Below are positions 17,980 to 26,865 of a DNA stretch of 64,000 nt, in pieces. The stretch is from Nioella ostreopsis. GTDB lineage: Bacteria > Pseudomonadota > Alphaproteobacteria > Rhodobacterales > Rhodobacteraceae. A program made the translations under genes and the position numbers. A model generated the notes under the pieces. The model saw only the letters and a program-made list of their open reading frames with translations, was not told where the DNA came from and searched no databases. Each line of letters starts with the position of its first letter. Position 1 is the stretch's first letter. Location: NCBI RefSeq assembly GCF_004000255.1, contig NZ_RCIQ01000008.1, positions 62,001-126,000 on the forward strand, written 5' to 3'.

Positions 17980-17991
17980 CTGCATGTGCAT
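17980..17991. promoter_or_regulatory. Degenerate PhaR-like box in the phaC-phaZ promoter region
   Basis: CTGC-ATGT-GCAT matches CTGC-N4-GCAG with one mismatch. It lies in the shared phaC/phaZ intergenic region, where PhaR could act on either gene. Support is weaker than for the three exact sites. Confidence 0.35.
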
Positions 17992-18083
17992 ATAAGCCTT
18001 GCCAGGGTGAGGGGGCAAAGCGACGAAATGATCCGGGTCCAGATGGACCGGTCATTGTCCAGTTTTGCAGGAGTCACAGCGCG

Positions 18084-19358
18084 ATGAAACATCTTCTTAC
18101 TTACGACATGATGGAATCGATCCGTGTGACCAACCAGTGGCTCGGGTCAACGGCGCGCGCAATGTGCGGCTATCCCCAGCTTGGGTTGATCCCGAATCCG
18201 ATGATCAAACTGACCGCCGCCTGGGGCGAGGTCATGGAACGCAGCTTTGAACGGATGATCGCCAAGCCCGACTGGAACATCCATTCCATTCCCGGTGCCG
18301 ATGGCCGCGACCATCTGGTCGACATCGAATGCGTGATGCCGCGCGCCTTTGGCGACCTGATCCGGTTCAAGGTGCAGGGCCGCGCCCCGACGGGCCGCAA
18401 GGTTCTGCTGGTTGCGCCGATGTCGGGCCACTATGCTACCCTGCTCCGCTCGACCGTGGTCAGCCTGCTTCCCGATTGTGACGTCTATATCACCGACTGG
18501 CACAACGCCCGCGACATTCCGGTCTCGGAAGGCAAGTTCGATATCGAGGATTATACGCTCTACCTCGTTGATTTCCTGCGCGAAATGGGGCCTGACACCC
18601 ATGTGATCGCAGTCTGTCAGCCGGCCCCGCTGGCGCTGGCCGCCACCGCCTATCTGGCCGAGGAAGATCCCGACGCACAGCCCCGCACCCTGACGCTGAT
18701 CGGTGGCCCGATCGACCCCGATGCCGCCGCGACCGACGTCACCGATTTCGGCAACCGCATCACCATGGGCACGCTGGAACGCCATGTCGTTCAGCGCGTC
18801 GGCTTCAAATACATGGGCGCGGGCCGGATGGTCTATCCGGGGCTTCAGCAGCTCAGCTCCTTCATGGCGATGAACGCGGAGAAACACGCCAAGGCGTTCT
18901 CGAACCAGATCCTCGCCGTCGCCAAGGGCGAAGCGTCGGACCATGACAAGCACAACCGCTTCTACGACGAATATCTCGCCGTGATGGACATGACGGCGGA
19001 ATTCTACCTGTCCACCGTCGAACGCATCTTCAAAGGGCTGGAGATTGCACAGAATCGCTTCACCGTGGCGGGCAAACAAGTCGATCTGGGCAAAATCACC
19101 ACCGTCGCCGTCAAAACGGTCGAGGGTGGCAAGGACGATATCTCGGCCCCCGGTCAATGTGTCGCTGCGCTGCGGCTTTGCACCGGCCTGCCGGAGTCGA
19201 AGAAGGCCAACTACCTCGAACCGAACGCCGGGCACTACGGCATCTTCGCCGGGAAAAGCTGGCGCACCAATATTCGGCCTCTCGTGCTGAACTTCATCGA
19301 CGCCAATTGCGATGTCCCCAAGACCCCGGTCAGCGCCGTCACCACGGCTGCCGAATAA
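18084..19358 (+). CDS. phaZ: Intracellular PHA depolymerase PhaZ
   Basis: PhaZ degrades native intracellular PHA granules to release stored carbon. This 424-residue protein matches the PhaZ1 family of Cys-type depolymerases, with the nucleophile Cys178 in VIAVCQPAPLAL and the N-terminal MKHLLTYDMMESIR region. The His in the C-terminal PNAGHYGIFAGKSW segment resembles the PhaC end and probably completes the triad. GCAGGAG lies 12 bp upstream of the ATG. It is divergent from phaC; the next gene starts 4 bp downstream. Confidence 0.94.
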   Translation: MKHLLTYDMMESIRVTNQWLGSTARAMCGYPQLGLIPNPMIKLTAAWGEVMERSFERMIAKPDWNIHSIPGADGRDHLVDIECVMPRAFGDLIRFKVQGRAPTGRKVLLVAPMSGHYATLLRSTVVSLLPDCDVYITDWHNARDIPVSEGKFDIEDYTLYLVDFLREMGPDTHVIAVCQPAPLALAATAYLAEEDPDAQPRTLTLIGGPIDPDAAATDVTDFGNRITMGTLERHVVQRVGFKYMGAGRMVYPGLQQLSSFMAMNAEKHAKAFSNQILAVAKGEASDHDKHNRFYDEYLAVMDMTAEFYLSTVERIFKGLEIAQNRFTVAGKQVDLGKITTVAVKTVEGGKDDISAPGQCVAALRLCTGLPESKKANYLEPNAGHYGIFAGKSWRTNIRPLVLNFIDANCDVPKTPVSAVTTAAE

Positions 19359-19362
19359 TCCC

Positions 19363-19920
19363 ATGACGGCAGGCGCAGATATCCCCTTCGCCTGCCGCTG
19401 CGGCACCGTCACCGGCATCCTGCACGATGTGCGCCCGAAAGAGGGCACGCATGTCGTCTGCCACTGCAATTCCTGCGCCCGCGCGATGCAGCTTTCCGGT
19501 CTGGGCGACACGGCTGCGGGCGGTGTCGATCTGTGGCAAACCACCCCGGACCGGATCGAGATCGCCACGGGCGCCGACCGGCTGGTCCCGGTTCAGCTGT
19601 CGCCAAAGGGCCTGTTTCGCTGGACGGCGCAATGTTGCGATACGCCGATGATCAACACTTTCGGCTCCCCTGCGCTGCCCTTCGCGGGCATTCTGACGGG
19701 CAACCTGTCCGATCCCGCGCCACTTGGCCCTGTCATCGCCCATGGCTTCGTCACGGGCCCCAATGGCAAGCAGCGCCACCAGAATGGCGGCCGGGTCATC
19801 TGGCGCTTTGTGAAACGCACTGTTGCTGCAAAGCTGGGACGCGCGGGCAAACAGACCCCGTTCTTCAACGCCGATGGCAGCCCGATCAATGCGCCGGTGC
19901 TTGCCCCGAGGGCGGACTAG
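19363..19920 (+). CDS. DUF6151-like / GFA-type putative Zn-binding protein
   Basis: This 185-residue protein has a Cys pattern CRCG (about residue 12), CHCNSC (about 34) and AQCCDTP (about 93) reminiscent of the GFA (glutathione-dependent formaldehyde-activating, CENP-V-like) Zn-binding fold; such proteins are now filed under DUF6151. A catalytic role is not established. The start MTAGADIPFACRCG lies 4 bp after the phaZ stop, so it is likely co-transcribed with phaZ. The C-terminus converges on the next gene with a 3-bp gap. Confidence 0.7.
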   Translation: MTAGADIPFACRCGTVTGILHDVRPKEGTHVVCHCNSCARAMQLSGLGDTAAGGVDLWQTTPDRIEIATGADRLVPVQLSPKGLFRWTAQCCDTPMINTFGSPALPFAGILTGNLSDPAPLGPVIAHGFVTGPNGKQRHQNGGRVIWRFVKRTVAAKLGRAGKQTPFFNADGSPINAPVLAPRAD

Positions 19921-19923
19921 CGC

Positions 19924-20616
19924 TCAGGCCCTCAGCACCCGATCCAGCAGATCGGTGACCTGCTCGGGCTGCTCCAGCATCGGCAGATGCCCCGCCTCCT
20001 CCAGCACCACCAGCCGTCCCTGCGGCAGCAAACCGGCCATCACCTCGTGCCTGCGGGCTGGAAACAGACGATCATGCGCTCCGCAGACGACAAGCGTCGG
20101 CACTGGCAAGCGGCGCAGCGTTCCTTGCTGGTCGGGGCGGCGCTGCATCGCGCGGGATTGGGCGTGAAAGGCATCCACGCCAGCCCGTTCCGCCATGTGC
20201 CGGACAATGTCCAGAACCCCGGCGCGACCGACCCCCGGTGCCAAAGCGCCCGAAGGCAACGCCTCGGCCATCGCGTCGGCAAGCCGCCCGGCCCGCGCCC
20301 GGGCAATCATCGTATCGCGCGCCGCCGCGACGCCCGGCAATTCCGACAACGCATCGGTCGAGATCAGCACCAGCCGCGTAACCCTATCCGGCGCAAGGCG
20401 GGCCAGTTCCATCGCCACCATGCCGCCAAGGGAATGGCCGACCAGCGCACAGCGTTGCGGCAACCCCTGCAAGGCAAGGCTGGCCAAATCACGCACCGAG
20501 TCCGACCCGGCAAGCGAGCCGACCTGAACCGGACGATCCAACGACAAGGCTTCGATCTGATGCCGGAACGCCCGCGCGTCGGACATGAAACCCGGAATGA
20601 AAACAACAGGATCCAT
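19924..20616 (-). CDS. Alpha/beta hydrolase
   Basis: This 230-residue alpha/beta-hydrolase fold protein has an oxyanion region VVFIPGF, the nucleophile Ser62 in GHSLGGM, an acid in CGAHDRLFP and His in EEAGHLPMLEQPEQV. It lacks a signal peptide. Substrate is unknown; esterase or lactonase activity is likely for the family. It is the first of three separate hydrolase genes within 3.1 kb next to the PHA genes. Confidence 0.85.
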   Translation of the reverse strand: MDPVVFIPGFMSDARAFRHQIEALSLDRPVQVGSLAGSDSVRDLASLALQGLPQRCALVGHSLGGMVAMELARLAPDRVTRLVLISTDALSELPGVAAARDTMIARARAGRLADAMAEALPSGALAPGVGRAGVLDIVRHMAERAGVDAFHAQSRAMQRRPDQQGTLRRLPVPTLVVCGAHDRLFPARRHEVMAGLLPQGRLVVLEEAGHLPMLEQPEQVTDLLDRVLRA

Positions 20617-20640
20617 CGTTACAAACTCACCGAATTGGGT

Positions 20641-21231
20641 TTATCCGCCCTGACCTCTCAACGTCATGACAGTCTGGGCCGCATGCTGGGGCACCCCTAC
20701 GCCCATGGCGGCCCAATGGCCGTCACAGAACCGGATCGCCTGTGCAAGGTTTTCCGCAAGACCGGTCCCGGACAGTTGCGCGATTCGCTGATCCCCGGCC
20801 CAAAGCTCGCTCGGCCCGCCCGCCAGCAGCGCCGTGATCAACGGATCGCCCATGGAGATCACAACCCCCCAATCGCCGACCATCTCGTTCCACTGGATCT
20901 GCGGAAACTGGTAGCCAAGCCCGCCGATGGAGTAGATGACGTCCGACCGGCGTCCGGCGTCCGGCTGGCTCCAATCAATGGGGCCAAGCGCCTCGGTCAT
21001 CGACACATGGATGATATAGGGGTCATAGGGCCCGCCGCCCTCGCCATAGGACCAGTCCGCATCCGGATAATGGCCCGCGCAATTGAAGCTGATCGGCCCG
21101 CCCTCGGTGCCGGTTCCGGCAAAGAACCATCGTTGCTCGAAATTCGACCGCAGCCCCCAATCCTGCGCCATGGCAGGTCCGGCCAGCGCAAGCGCGGTCA
21201 GGCCCGCAAAAATCAGTTTGAAAAACCCCAT
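20641..21231 (-). CDS. Secreted hypothetical protein
   Basis: This 196-residue protein has a signal peptide (MGFFKLIFAGLTALALAGPAMAQ) and a mature part rich in Gly, Asp and Trp, with DWGLRSNFEQRWFFAGTG, FNCAGHYPDADW and FCDGHWAAMGVGVP. Two Cys residues could form a disulfide. I do not recognise the family. The start was chosen at the signal peptide rather than an upstream in-frame ATG. It lies between two hydrolase genes in the same orientation. Confidence 0.7.
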   Translation of the reverse strand: MGFFKLIFAGLTALALAGPAMAQDWGLRSNFEQRWFFAGTGTEGGPISFNCAGHYPDADWSYGEGGGPYDPYIIHVSMTEALGPIDWSQPDAGRRSDVIYSIGGLGYQFPQIQWNEMVGDWGVVISMGDPLITALLAGGPSELWAGDQRIAQLSGTGLAENLAQAIRFCDGHWAAMGVGVPQHAAQTVMTLRGQGG

Positions 21232-21323
21232 GAAACACCCCTGTCTGAAAACACTTTCCGACAGAGTTGCAGAGCCCCCGCCTTTGGGCAACCGTTTTGC
21301 GACGCCCAATCGCAGGTGGCGGC

Positions 21324-22307
21324 TCAGGGAAGCGTTGCGTCAGCCCATTCAAGGATGACGTCTGTCACCGGCCCGGTCATCGCGGGGCTTAGGATATCGC
21401 CCGCAATGACATGAAAGAACGGGTCCGCTCCTGTTTCCGGCAGGTCTTGCGGGGCCAAGGTCACCGCGCCGCCCCATCCAGCCAGAAAGTCGCGTGTGGC
21501 CGCAGCCGATACCACGCGGTCATTGTCGGAAAAAACCGCCAGAACCGGGGCTGAAACGCCGCTGTAGTCGCGCACCTTTGTCTCTCTCATCAGGGTGCCG
21601 AGACTGGTCAGCACCCCGGTGCCATAACGCGTGGTCCAGTACCGCCCATGTCCTTCGTTCAGGGCGTCCCACGCCCGTTCCTCGCCTGCCAGCAGCGGCA
21701 CGATCTGGCGGGCGAAGGCCAGCTCGGTGATCACTGCCGACGGGTTCACGACCCGGAAATTCGGCGACACCATCACGATACCGGCGACAGCCTCGGCCAT
21801 GTCGGGCTCGGTCATGGCATAGCTGGCCAGCGTCGCACCGGTCGAAGTGCCCATGATCAACACCCGTTCGCCCGCCGCGCGGGCCAGATCGAGGAACAGC
21901 GCCGCATCATCGGCCCACTGACTGGCCGTTGCCGCCGCCAGCGCATCCCCGCCACGCCCATGCCCGGTCAGTCGCGCATAGATCAGATTCGCGCCAAGCG
22001 CTGCGGCCACATTGTCGGGCACCGGTCGGATTTCTTCCGAGGTTGCGGAGAAGCCATGCAGGTAGAGGATCGACAGCGGGGTTTGGGTGCCCGGTTCATC
22101 AGCCCAGATCACCCGCGCCTCGACGCCCGGTGTGATGTCGTCAAACGCGCCTTCGCGCGCGGCCAGAACCTCGGCAATCCCCCTGCCCTCGATGGACACC
22201 GCCGCGCCGCGCTCGATCCTTTCGCGCGGGCCGAGGAACAGCAGACCCGAGGCGACAACGGCCACGGCGACAAGGACAAGGACGAGCCGTTTGAGAAACC
22301 TAAACAT
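21324..22307 (-). CDS. Membrane-anchored alpha/beta hydrolase
   Basis: This 327-residue protein has an N-terminal anchor or uncleaved signal (FLKRLVLVLVAVAVVASGLLFL) followed by an alpha/beta hydrolase domain facing the periplasm: LYLHGFSAT (oxyanion loop), nucleophile Ser in MGTSTGATLA, an acid in AVFSDNDRVV and His near DPFFHVIAG. Its TGHGRGGDAL segment is typical of carboxylesterase/monoglyceride-lipase-like members. Its start overlaps the stop of the next upstream gene by 8 bp, so the two are translationally linked. Confidence 0.85.
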   Translation of the reverse strand: MFRFLKRLVLVLVAVAVVASGLLFLGPRERIERGAAVSIEGRGIAEVLAAREGAFDDITPGVEARVIWADEPGTQTPLSILYLHGFSATSEEIRPVPDNVAAALGANLIYARLTGHGRGGDALAAATASQWADDAALFLDLARAAGERVLIMGTSTGATLASYAMTEPDMAEAVAGIVMVSPNFRVVNPSAVITELAFARQIVPLLAGEERAWDALNEGHGRYWTTRYGTGVLTSLGTLMRETKVRDYSGVSAPVLAVFSDNDRVVSAAATRDFLAGWGGAVTLAPQDLPETGADPFFHVIAGDILSPAMTGPVTDVILEWADATLP

Positions 22308-23046
22308 GGGTCAGCACATCCTCGATCGCCGTTTCGATCCGCGACAGGCAGTAGTCATCGGAGAAGCGATGGTCGGCCCCCTTGACCAGTTCCAGCCGGA
22401 TATCAGGGCCTTCGATATGATCCAGCAGGCGCAGCGCGACGGACATGTCCACATCCTCATCCGCCGTGCCTTGCAACAGCCGCACGGGGGCATTCACGGT
22501 CTGCGGGCTGCGCAGGACCAGTTGCTGACGACCGTCCTCGATCATGCGTTTGGTGATGATATAGGGCTCACCATAGTCCGAGGGCAGCGCCACCTGCCCG
22601 GTCTCTGCCATCTCCTCCTTCTGGGCATCGGACCAGCTGCCCCACATGCCATCCTCGGTGAAGTCAGGTGCGGCGGCGATGCCCACCAGACCGGCGACCA
22701 GATCGGGATGCTTGCGGGCAAACAACAACGCCTGCCAGCCGCCCATGGAGGACCCCACAAGGATTTGCGGGCCTTCGGTCAGGGTGATGATCGCGGCCTC
22801 CGCATCCTCGGCCCAATCGCCGATACAGCCCTCGGTGAAGGTGCCAGAGCTTTCGCCATGCCCCGAATAGTCGAAGCGCAGGAAGGCGCGGCCAGTGCGT
22901 TTGGCCCAGGCCTCCAGATGCAGCGCCTTGCTGCCCTGCATGTCGGATTTGAGCCCGCCCAGAAACACCACCCCCGGCCCCGCGCCGGGGGTCTGGTGAA
23001 AGGCGATGGTGCGGTTCTGTCTGGTCTTCAGCGTCTGTGGGGTCAT
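22300..23046 (-). CDS. Alpha/beta hydrolase (ABHD10/dienelactone-hydrolase-like)
   Basis: This 248-residue cytoplasmic alpha/beta hydrolase has FLGGLKSDMQGSKAL, RFDYSGHGESSG, nucleophile Ser in LVGSSMGGW, an acid in GTADEDVD and His in KGADHRFSD. The FLGGxxSDMxGxKA pattern is characteristic of the ABHD10-like/bacterial family of unknown physiological substrate. The start MTPQTLKTRQN has GGGAGAACG upstream. It heads a two-gene unit with the membrane-anchored hydrolase and is divergent from thrS. Confidence 0.85.
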   Translation of the reverse strand: MTPQTLKTRQNRTIAFHQTPGAGPGVVFLGGLKSDMQGSKALHLEAWAKRTGRAFLRFDYSGHGESSGTFTEGCIGDWAEDAEAAIITLTEGPQILVGSSMGGWQALLFARKHPDLVAGLVGIAAAPDFTEDGMWGSWSDAQKEEMAETGQVALPSDYGEPYIITKRMIEDGRQQLVLRSPQTVNAPVRLLQGTADEDVDMSVALRLLDHIEGPDIRLELVKGADHRFSDDYCLSRIETAIEDVLTHV

Positions 23047-23342
23047 CTGACGGCGTTCTCCCTGTCGTTTGTCCGGTTTTGCCCGTGCCGGGCCATGGGA
23101 ACAAGAAATTATGGCTCTGCCCCGGAAAAACGGGGCCGATCCAGGAGGGTGACATAGCGTCAAGCAAAGCGCATTAACGTCAACCGGGCGTGTCAAGGTT
23201 AACGCTATGCCCCTTGCATCCCGGCAACCCGTTGCATCCACCCTTGACAGCCGTCGCCTCAGGCGTCACCTCTGACGCCCGAAACCATATACCCGCAACC
23301 GGGCGTTCCGTGGGCGCCAAACCGACGAGGAGCTTGTGCCAG
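23047..23342. other. Divergent promoter and structured leader of thrS
   Basis: This 296-bp gap has no credible gene. It contains a long inverted repeat, CATAGCGT at 23153-23160 with ACGCTATG at 23202-23209, plus a perfect hairpin GGCGTCA/TGACGCC at 23262-23268 and 23273-23279. These lie between the divergent hydrolase and thrS starts and could be operators or thrS leader structure. No T-box consensus is seen. Confidence 0.45.
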
Positions 23343-25322
23343 ATGGCCCAGATTTCCCTGACTTTCCCCGATGGCAATTCCCGTGACTACGCGGCTGGCG
23401 TGACGCCTGCCGATGTGGCGGCCGGCATTTCCAACTCGCTGGCCAAGAAGGCCATTTCCGCCACCGTGAACGGTGCCCATTGGGACCTGCAATGGCCGAT
23501 CGAGCAAGACGCCTCCATCGCCATTCACACCATGCAGGACGACGCGCATGCGTTGGAGCTGATCCGCCATGACTGCGCCCATATCATGGCCCGCGCCGTG
23601 CAGGAGATCTGGCCCGACGTAAAGGTCACCATTGGCCCGGTGATCGAAAACGGCTGGTATTACGATTTCGACCGGTCAGAGCCCTTCACCCCCGAAGACC
23701 TCGGCCAGATCGAAGCCAAGATGCGCGAAATCATCAACCGCCGCGATCCCGTGACCACCGAGATCTGGGAGCGTGACCGCGCCGTGAAGTTCTACGAGGC
23801 CAATAACGAACCCTACAAGGTGGAGCTGATCGAGGCCATTCCTGGCAGTGAACCCCTGCGCATGTATTGGCACGGGCATTGGCAGGATCTCTGCCGTGGC
23901 CCGCATCTTCAGCATACCGGGCAGGTTCCGGCTGATGCGTTCAAACTGATGAGCGTCGCGGGCGCCTATTGGCGCGGCGACAGCAATCGCGCCATGCTGC
24001 AGCGGATCTACGGCGTCGCCTTCCGCAACAAGAACGACCTCAAGGCGCATCTGACGATGCTGGAAGAGGCCGCCAAGCGCGATCACCGCAAGCTTGGCCG
24101 CGAGATGAACCTCTTCCACATGCAGGAGGAGGCCCCCGGTCAGGTCTTCTGGCACCCCAATGGCTGGACGATCTACACCACGCTTCAGGACTACATGCGC
24201 CGCAAGCAGCGCGCCGGGGGCTACCGCGAGATCAACACCCCGCAGGTCGTGGACCGCAAGCTGTGGGAGGCCTCGGGCCACTGGGAAAAGTACCAGCATC
24301 ACATGTTCATCGTCGAAGTGGATGAAAGCCGCGATGGCGAGAATGACGATGCGTCCGCCAAGAACCGGGCCGAGACTCGGATCAACGCGCTGAAGCCGAT
24401 GAACTGCCCCTGTCATGTGCAGGTGTTCAACCAGGGCCAGAAAAGCTATCGCGACCTGCCCTTGCGGCTGGCGGAATTCGGCTCCTGCGCGCGGTTCGAA
24501 CCCTCGGGCGCACTGCATGGCATCATGCGGGTGCGCGGCTTTACCCAGGATGACGCGCATATCTTCTGCACCGAGGATCAGATTCAGGAAGAATGCGCGC
24601 GGTTCATCGACTTCCTCGCCAATGTCTATGCGGAACTTGGCTTCCCGGAGTTTGAAATCCGCTTCGCCACCCGCCCCGAAAAGCGCGTCGGCAGCGATGA
24701 AAGCTGGGACTATGTCGAAGCCGCTCTTGAAAACGCGATCAAGGCCGTGGGCCGCGATTACACGCTGGAACCGGGCGACGGGGCGTTCTACGGGCCGAAG
24801 CTCGACTTCTACCTGACCGACGCCATTGGCCGGGTCTGGCAATGCGGCACCTTCCAGGTGGACCCGAATCTGCCCGAGCGGCTGGATGCGAACTATACCG
24901 GCGAGGACGGGGCCAAGCACCGGCCCTTCATGCTGCACCGCGCCTGTCTTGGGTCCTTCGAGCGGTTCATCGGCATCCTGATCGAGAACTGGGAAGGCAA
25001 ACTGCCCTTCTGGCTGGCCCCGCGTCAGGTGGTTGTGGCCTCTATCGTGTCCGAGGCGGATGACTATGTGCAGGAGGTCGTGGCCGCCCTGACCGCGCAG
25101 GGCGTGCGGGCCGAGGCCGATATCCGCAACGAGAAGATCAACTACAAGGTCCGCGAACATTCCGTGGGCAAGGTGCCGGTGATCCTCGCCATCGGCCGCA
25201 AGGAGGTCGAGGACCGCACGGTAACCGTCCGCCGCCTTGGGGAAAAGCAGACCTCGGTCGTGACACTGGACGAGGTCGTTGCAAGCCTCGCCGCAGACGC
25301 GGTCGCGCCTGATCAGCGCTGA
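23343..25322 (+). CDS. thrS: Threonyl-tRNA synthetase ThrS
   Basis: ThrS charges tRNA-Thr. The 659-residue protein has the N-terminal TGS domain ([20 protein letters not shown]), the editing domain with the HDCAH metal motif (about residue 77), the class II core with Zn ligands in [10 protein letters not shown] and DDAHIFC, motif 3 in [17 protein letters not shown], and the C-terminal anticodon-binding domain ([19 protein letters not shown]). The start MAQISLTF was chosen as the TGS domain begins there. A strong terminator follows at 25346. Confidence 0.97.
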   Translation: MAQISLTFPDGNSRDYAAGVTPADVAAGISNSLAKKAISATVNGAHWDLQWPIEQDASIAIHTMQDDAHALELIRHDCAHIMARAVQEIWPDVKVTIGPVIENGWYYDFDRSEPFTPEDLGQIEAKMREIINRRDPVTTEIWERDRAVKFYEANNEPYKVELIEAIPGSEPLRMYWHGHWQDLCRGPHLQHTGQVPADAFKLMSVAGAYWRGDSNRAMLQRIYGVAFRNKNDLKAHLTMLEEAAKRDHRKLGREMNLFHMQEEAPGQVFWHPNGWTIYTTLQDYMRRKQRAGGYREINTPQVVDRKLWEASGHWEKYQHHMFIVEVDESRDGENDDASAKNRAETRINALKPMNCPCHVQVFNQGQKSYRDLPLRLAEFGSCARFEPSGALHGIMRVRGFTQDDAHIFCTEDQIQEECARFIDFLANVYAELGFPEFEIRFATRPEKRVGSDESWDYVEAALENAIKAVGRDYTLEPGDGAFYGPKLDFYLTDAIGRVWQCGTFQVDPNLPERLDANYTGEDGAKHRPFMLHRACLGSFERFIGILIENWEGKLPFWLAPRQVVVASIVSEADDYVQEVVAALTAQGVRAEADIRNEKINYKVREHSVGKVPVILAIGRKEVEDRTVTVRRLGEKQTSVVTLDEVVASLAADAVAPDQR

Positions 25323-25345
25323 ACCATCCGCGCAATGCAACTCAG

Positions 25346-25373
25346 GGCCGGTTCCGAAAGGGGCCGGCCTTTT
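25346..25373 (+). terminator. Terminator of thrS
   Basis: A 10-bp stem (25346-25355 with 25360-25369, including two G-T pairs) is closed by a GAAA tetraloop and followed by TTTT. It sits 23 bp after the thrS stop. Confidence 0.9.
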
Positions 25374-25424
25374 CAGTTGATCCATGTCATTCCCTGCTGT
25401 CGAAGACCCGGCTTAAGTCAATGA

Positions 25425-26492
25425 ATGACATCGCCAATCTTTTCCACCGATACCCCCAAATCCATCCTCGTCACCGGCGGGGCCGGGTTTCTGGGCATCA
25501 ACCTGATCCGCTATCTTCTGGCGCGCGGGCACAGCTTGCGCAGTTGGGACATCGCGCCCTTCACCTACCCGGAGGCGGACCGGATCGACGTTCTGCAAGG
25601 CGATATCCGCGACCGCACGCTTCATGACCGCGCCTTCGACGGGGTTGATATCATCGTGCATTGCGCCGCCGCCCTGCCGCTGGCCAGCTCTGAAGAGATC
25701 CATTCCACCAATGTGGACGGCACCCGACTGCTGCTGGCATCCGCCCTGCGCAAGGGCATCAGGCGTTTCATTCATATCTCCTCGACCGCGGTCTACGGCA
25801 TTCCCGATCACCACCCGCTGATCGAGACCGATCCGATGCAGGGCGTGGGGCCTTACGGGGAGTCCAAGGTGGCGGCTGAACAGCTCTGCCGGCAGTTCCG
25901 CTCCGACGGGCTGGTCCTGCCGGTCCTTCGTCCGAAAAGCTTTGTCGGCCCCGAACGGCTCGGAGCCTTCGAACTGCTCTATGATTTCGCAGCGACCGGC
26001 CACAACTTCCCGGTTCTGGGATCGGGCCAGAACCGCTATCAGCTCCTGGACGTGGATGATCTGAACGAAGCGATCTGCCTGACCGCCTTTGGCGAGGCTG
26101 ACACCGTCAACGACACGTTCAATATCGGCGCGGCGGAATTCGGCACGATGCGCGACAGCTTTCAATCGGTCCTGGACCGCGCAGGCCATGGCAAACATGT
26201 CATCGGTATCCCCGCCGCCCCCGCCATCTGGACCCTGCGGGCGCTGGAAGCCGTCCACCTTTCGCCGCTTTACAAATGGATCTACGAGACCGCGTCGAAA
26301 GACAGTTTCGTCAGCATCGACCGTGCCCGAGAGAAACTGGGCTTCGTGCCGCGCCATTCCAATGTCGACGCCCTGCTGAGGAATTTCGACTGGTATCTGG
26401 CGAACCGAGACCGGATTGCCAAGGGCGCAGGCGTGACCCACAGGGTGCCATGGAAACGCGGTGCGCTGTCGGTGCTGCGCGCGGTGCTGTAA
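25425..26492 (+). CDS. NAD-dependent epimerase/dehydratase (extended SDR)
   Basis: This 355-residue extended SDR has the Rossmann glycine motif TGGAGFLG (about residues 18-25), a Ser in HISSTAVYG, the catalytic YGESK (Tyr-x-x-x-Lys, about residue 144) and GPERLGAFELLYDF typical of nucleotide-sugar epimerases or 3-beta-HSD-like enzymes. Substrate cannot be read. Start at ATG 25425 is in frame with the conserved domain; the ATG 4 bp upstream (25421) is out of frame. The neighbour downstream converges with a 4-bp gap. Confidence 0.87.
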   Translation: MTSPIFSTDTPKSILVTGGAGFLGINLIRYLLARGHSLRSWDIAPFTYPEADRIDVLQGDIRDRTLHDRAFDGVDIIVHCAAALPLASSEEIHSTNVDGTRLLLASALRKGIRRFIHISSTAVYGIPDHHPLIETDPMQGVGPYGESKVAAEQLCRQFRSDGLVLPVLRPKSFVGPERLGAFELLYDFAATGHNFPVLGSGQNRYQLLDVDDLNEAICLTAFGEADTVNDTFNIGAAEFGTMRDSFQSVLDRAGHGKHVIGIPAAPAIWTLRALEAVHLSPLYKWIYETASKDSFVSIDRAREKLGFVPRHSNVDALLRNFDWYLANRDRIAKGAGVTHRVPWKRGALSVLRAVL

Positions 26493-26496
26493 CCCC

Positions 26497-26865
26497 TCAG
26501 AAGTGGCTCACTTCCTCATCCGGCCGCCCTGCCGCGATGGCCAGCAGGCCACCCAGACCACAAAGCGCGATCGGGAACATGGTGAAGACGCCGAAGCCGA
26601 AGGCGTAATACATCCCCGCCGCCGACATCAGCAGGAAGATCCCGCCCCACAGCGCCCGCGCCCGCGCCATGGCCCCGCCCGCCAGGGCCAGAATGGGCGA
26701 TATGATGCTGGCCGCCTTGATCAGATCGGGGTTCTCCACCTGGCTGGCGATATCCGGCACCTCGCCGAACGTGTCGATGAAGGTCACGTATCCATAGCCG
26801 AAGAACCCGACGATCATTCCCAGAATGCCGCCGATGATTCCCAGAACGAGGGCTGCGTTGCGCAT
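26497..26865 (-). CDS. Small four-helix membrane protein (DUF4064-like)
   Basis: This 122-residue protein has about four hydrophobic segments (LVLGIIGGILGMIVGFFGYG; IISPILALAGGAMA; LWGGIFLLMSAAGMYYAFGF; MFPIALCGLGGLLAIAAG). The layout resembles DUF4064 small membrane proteins, but the assignment is tentative. The start MRNAALVL has GGAGAG upstream. It converges on the epimerase gene, with 4 bp between stops. Confidence 0.65.
   Translation of the reverse strand: MRNAALVLGIIGGILGMIVGFFGYGYVTFIDTFGEVPDIASQVENPDLIKAASIISPILALAGGAMARARALWGGIFLLMSAAGMYYAFGFGVFTMFPIALCGLGGLLAIAAGRPDEEVSHF

Noticed and set aside
23047-23342. T-box riboswitch before thrS
   Set aside because: No AGGGTGGNACCGCG-like T-box sequence; T-boxes are also essentially absent from alphaproteobacteria.
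23676-25385. Long open frame of 569 codons antisense to thrS
   Set aside because: Shadow of thrS, explained by high third-position GC; no recognisable domain.
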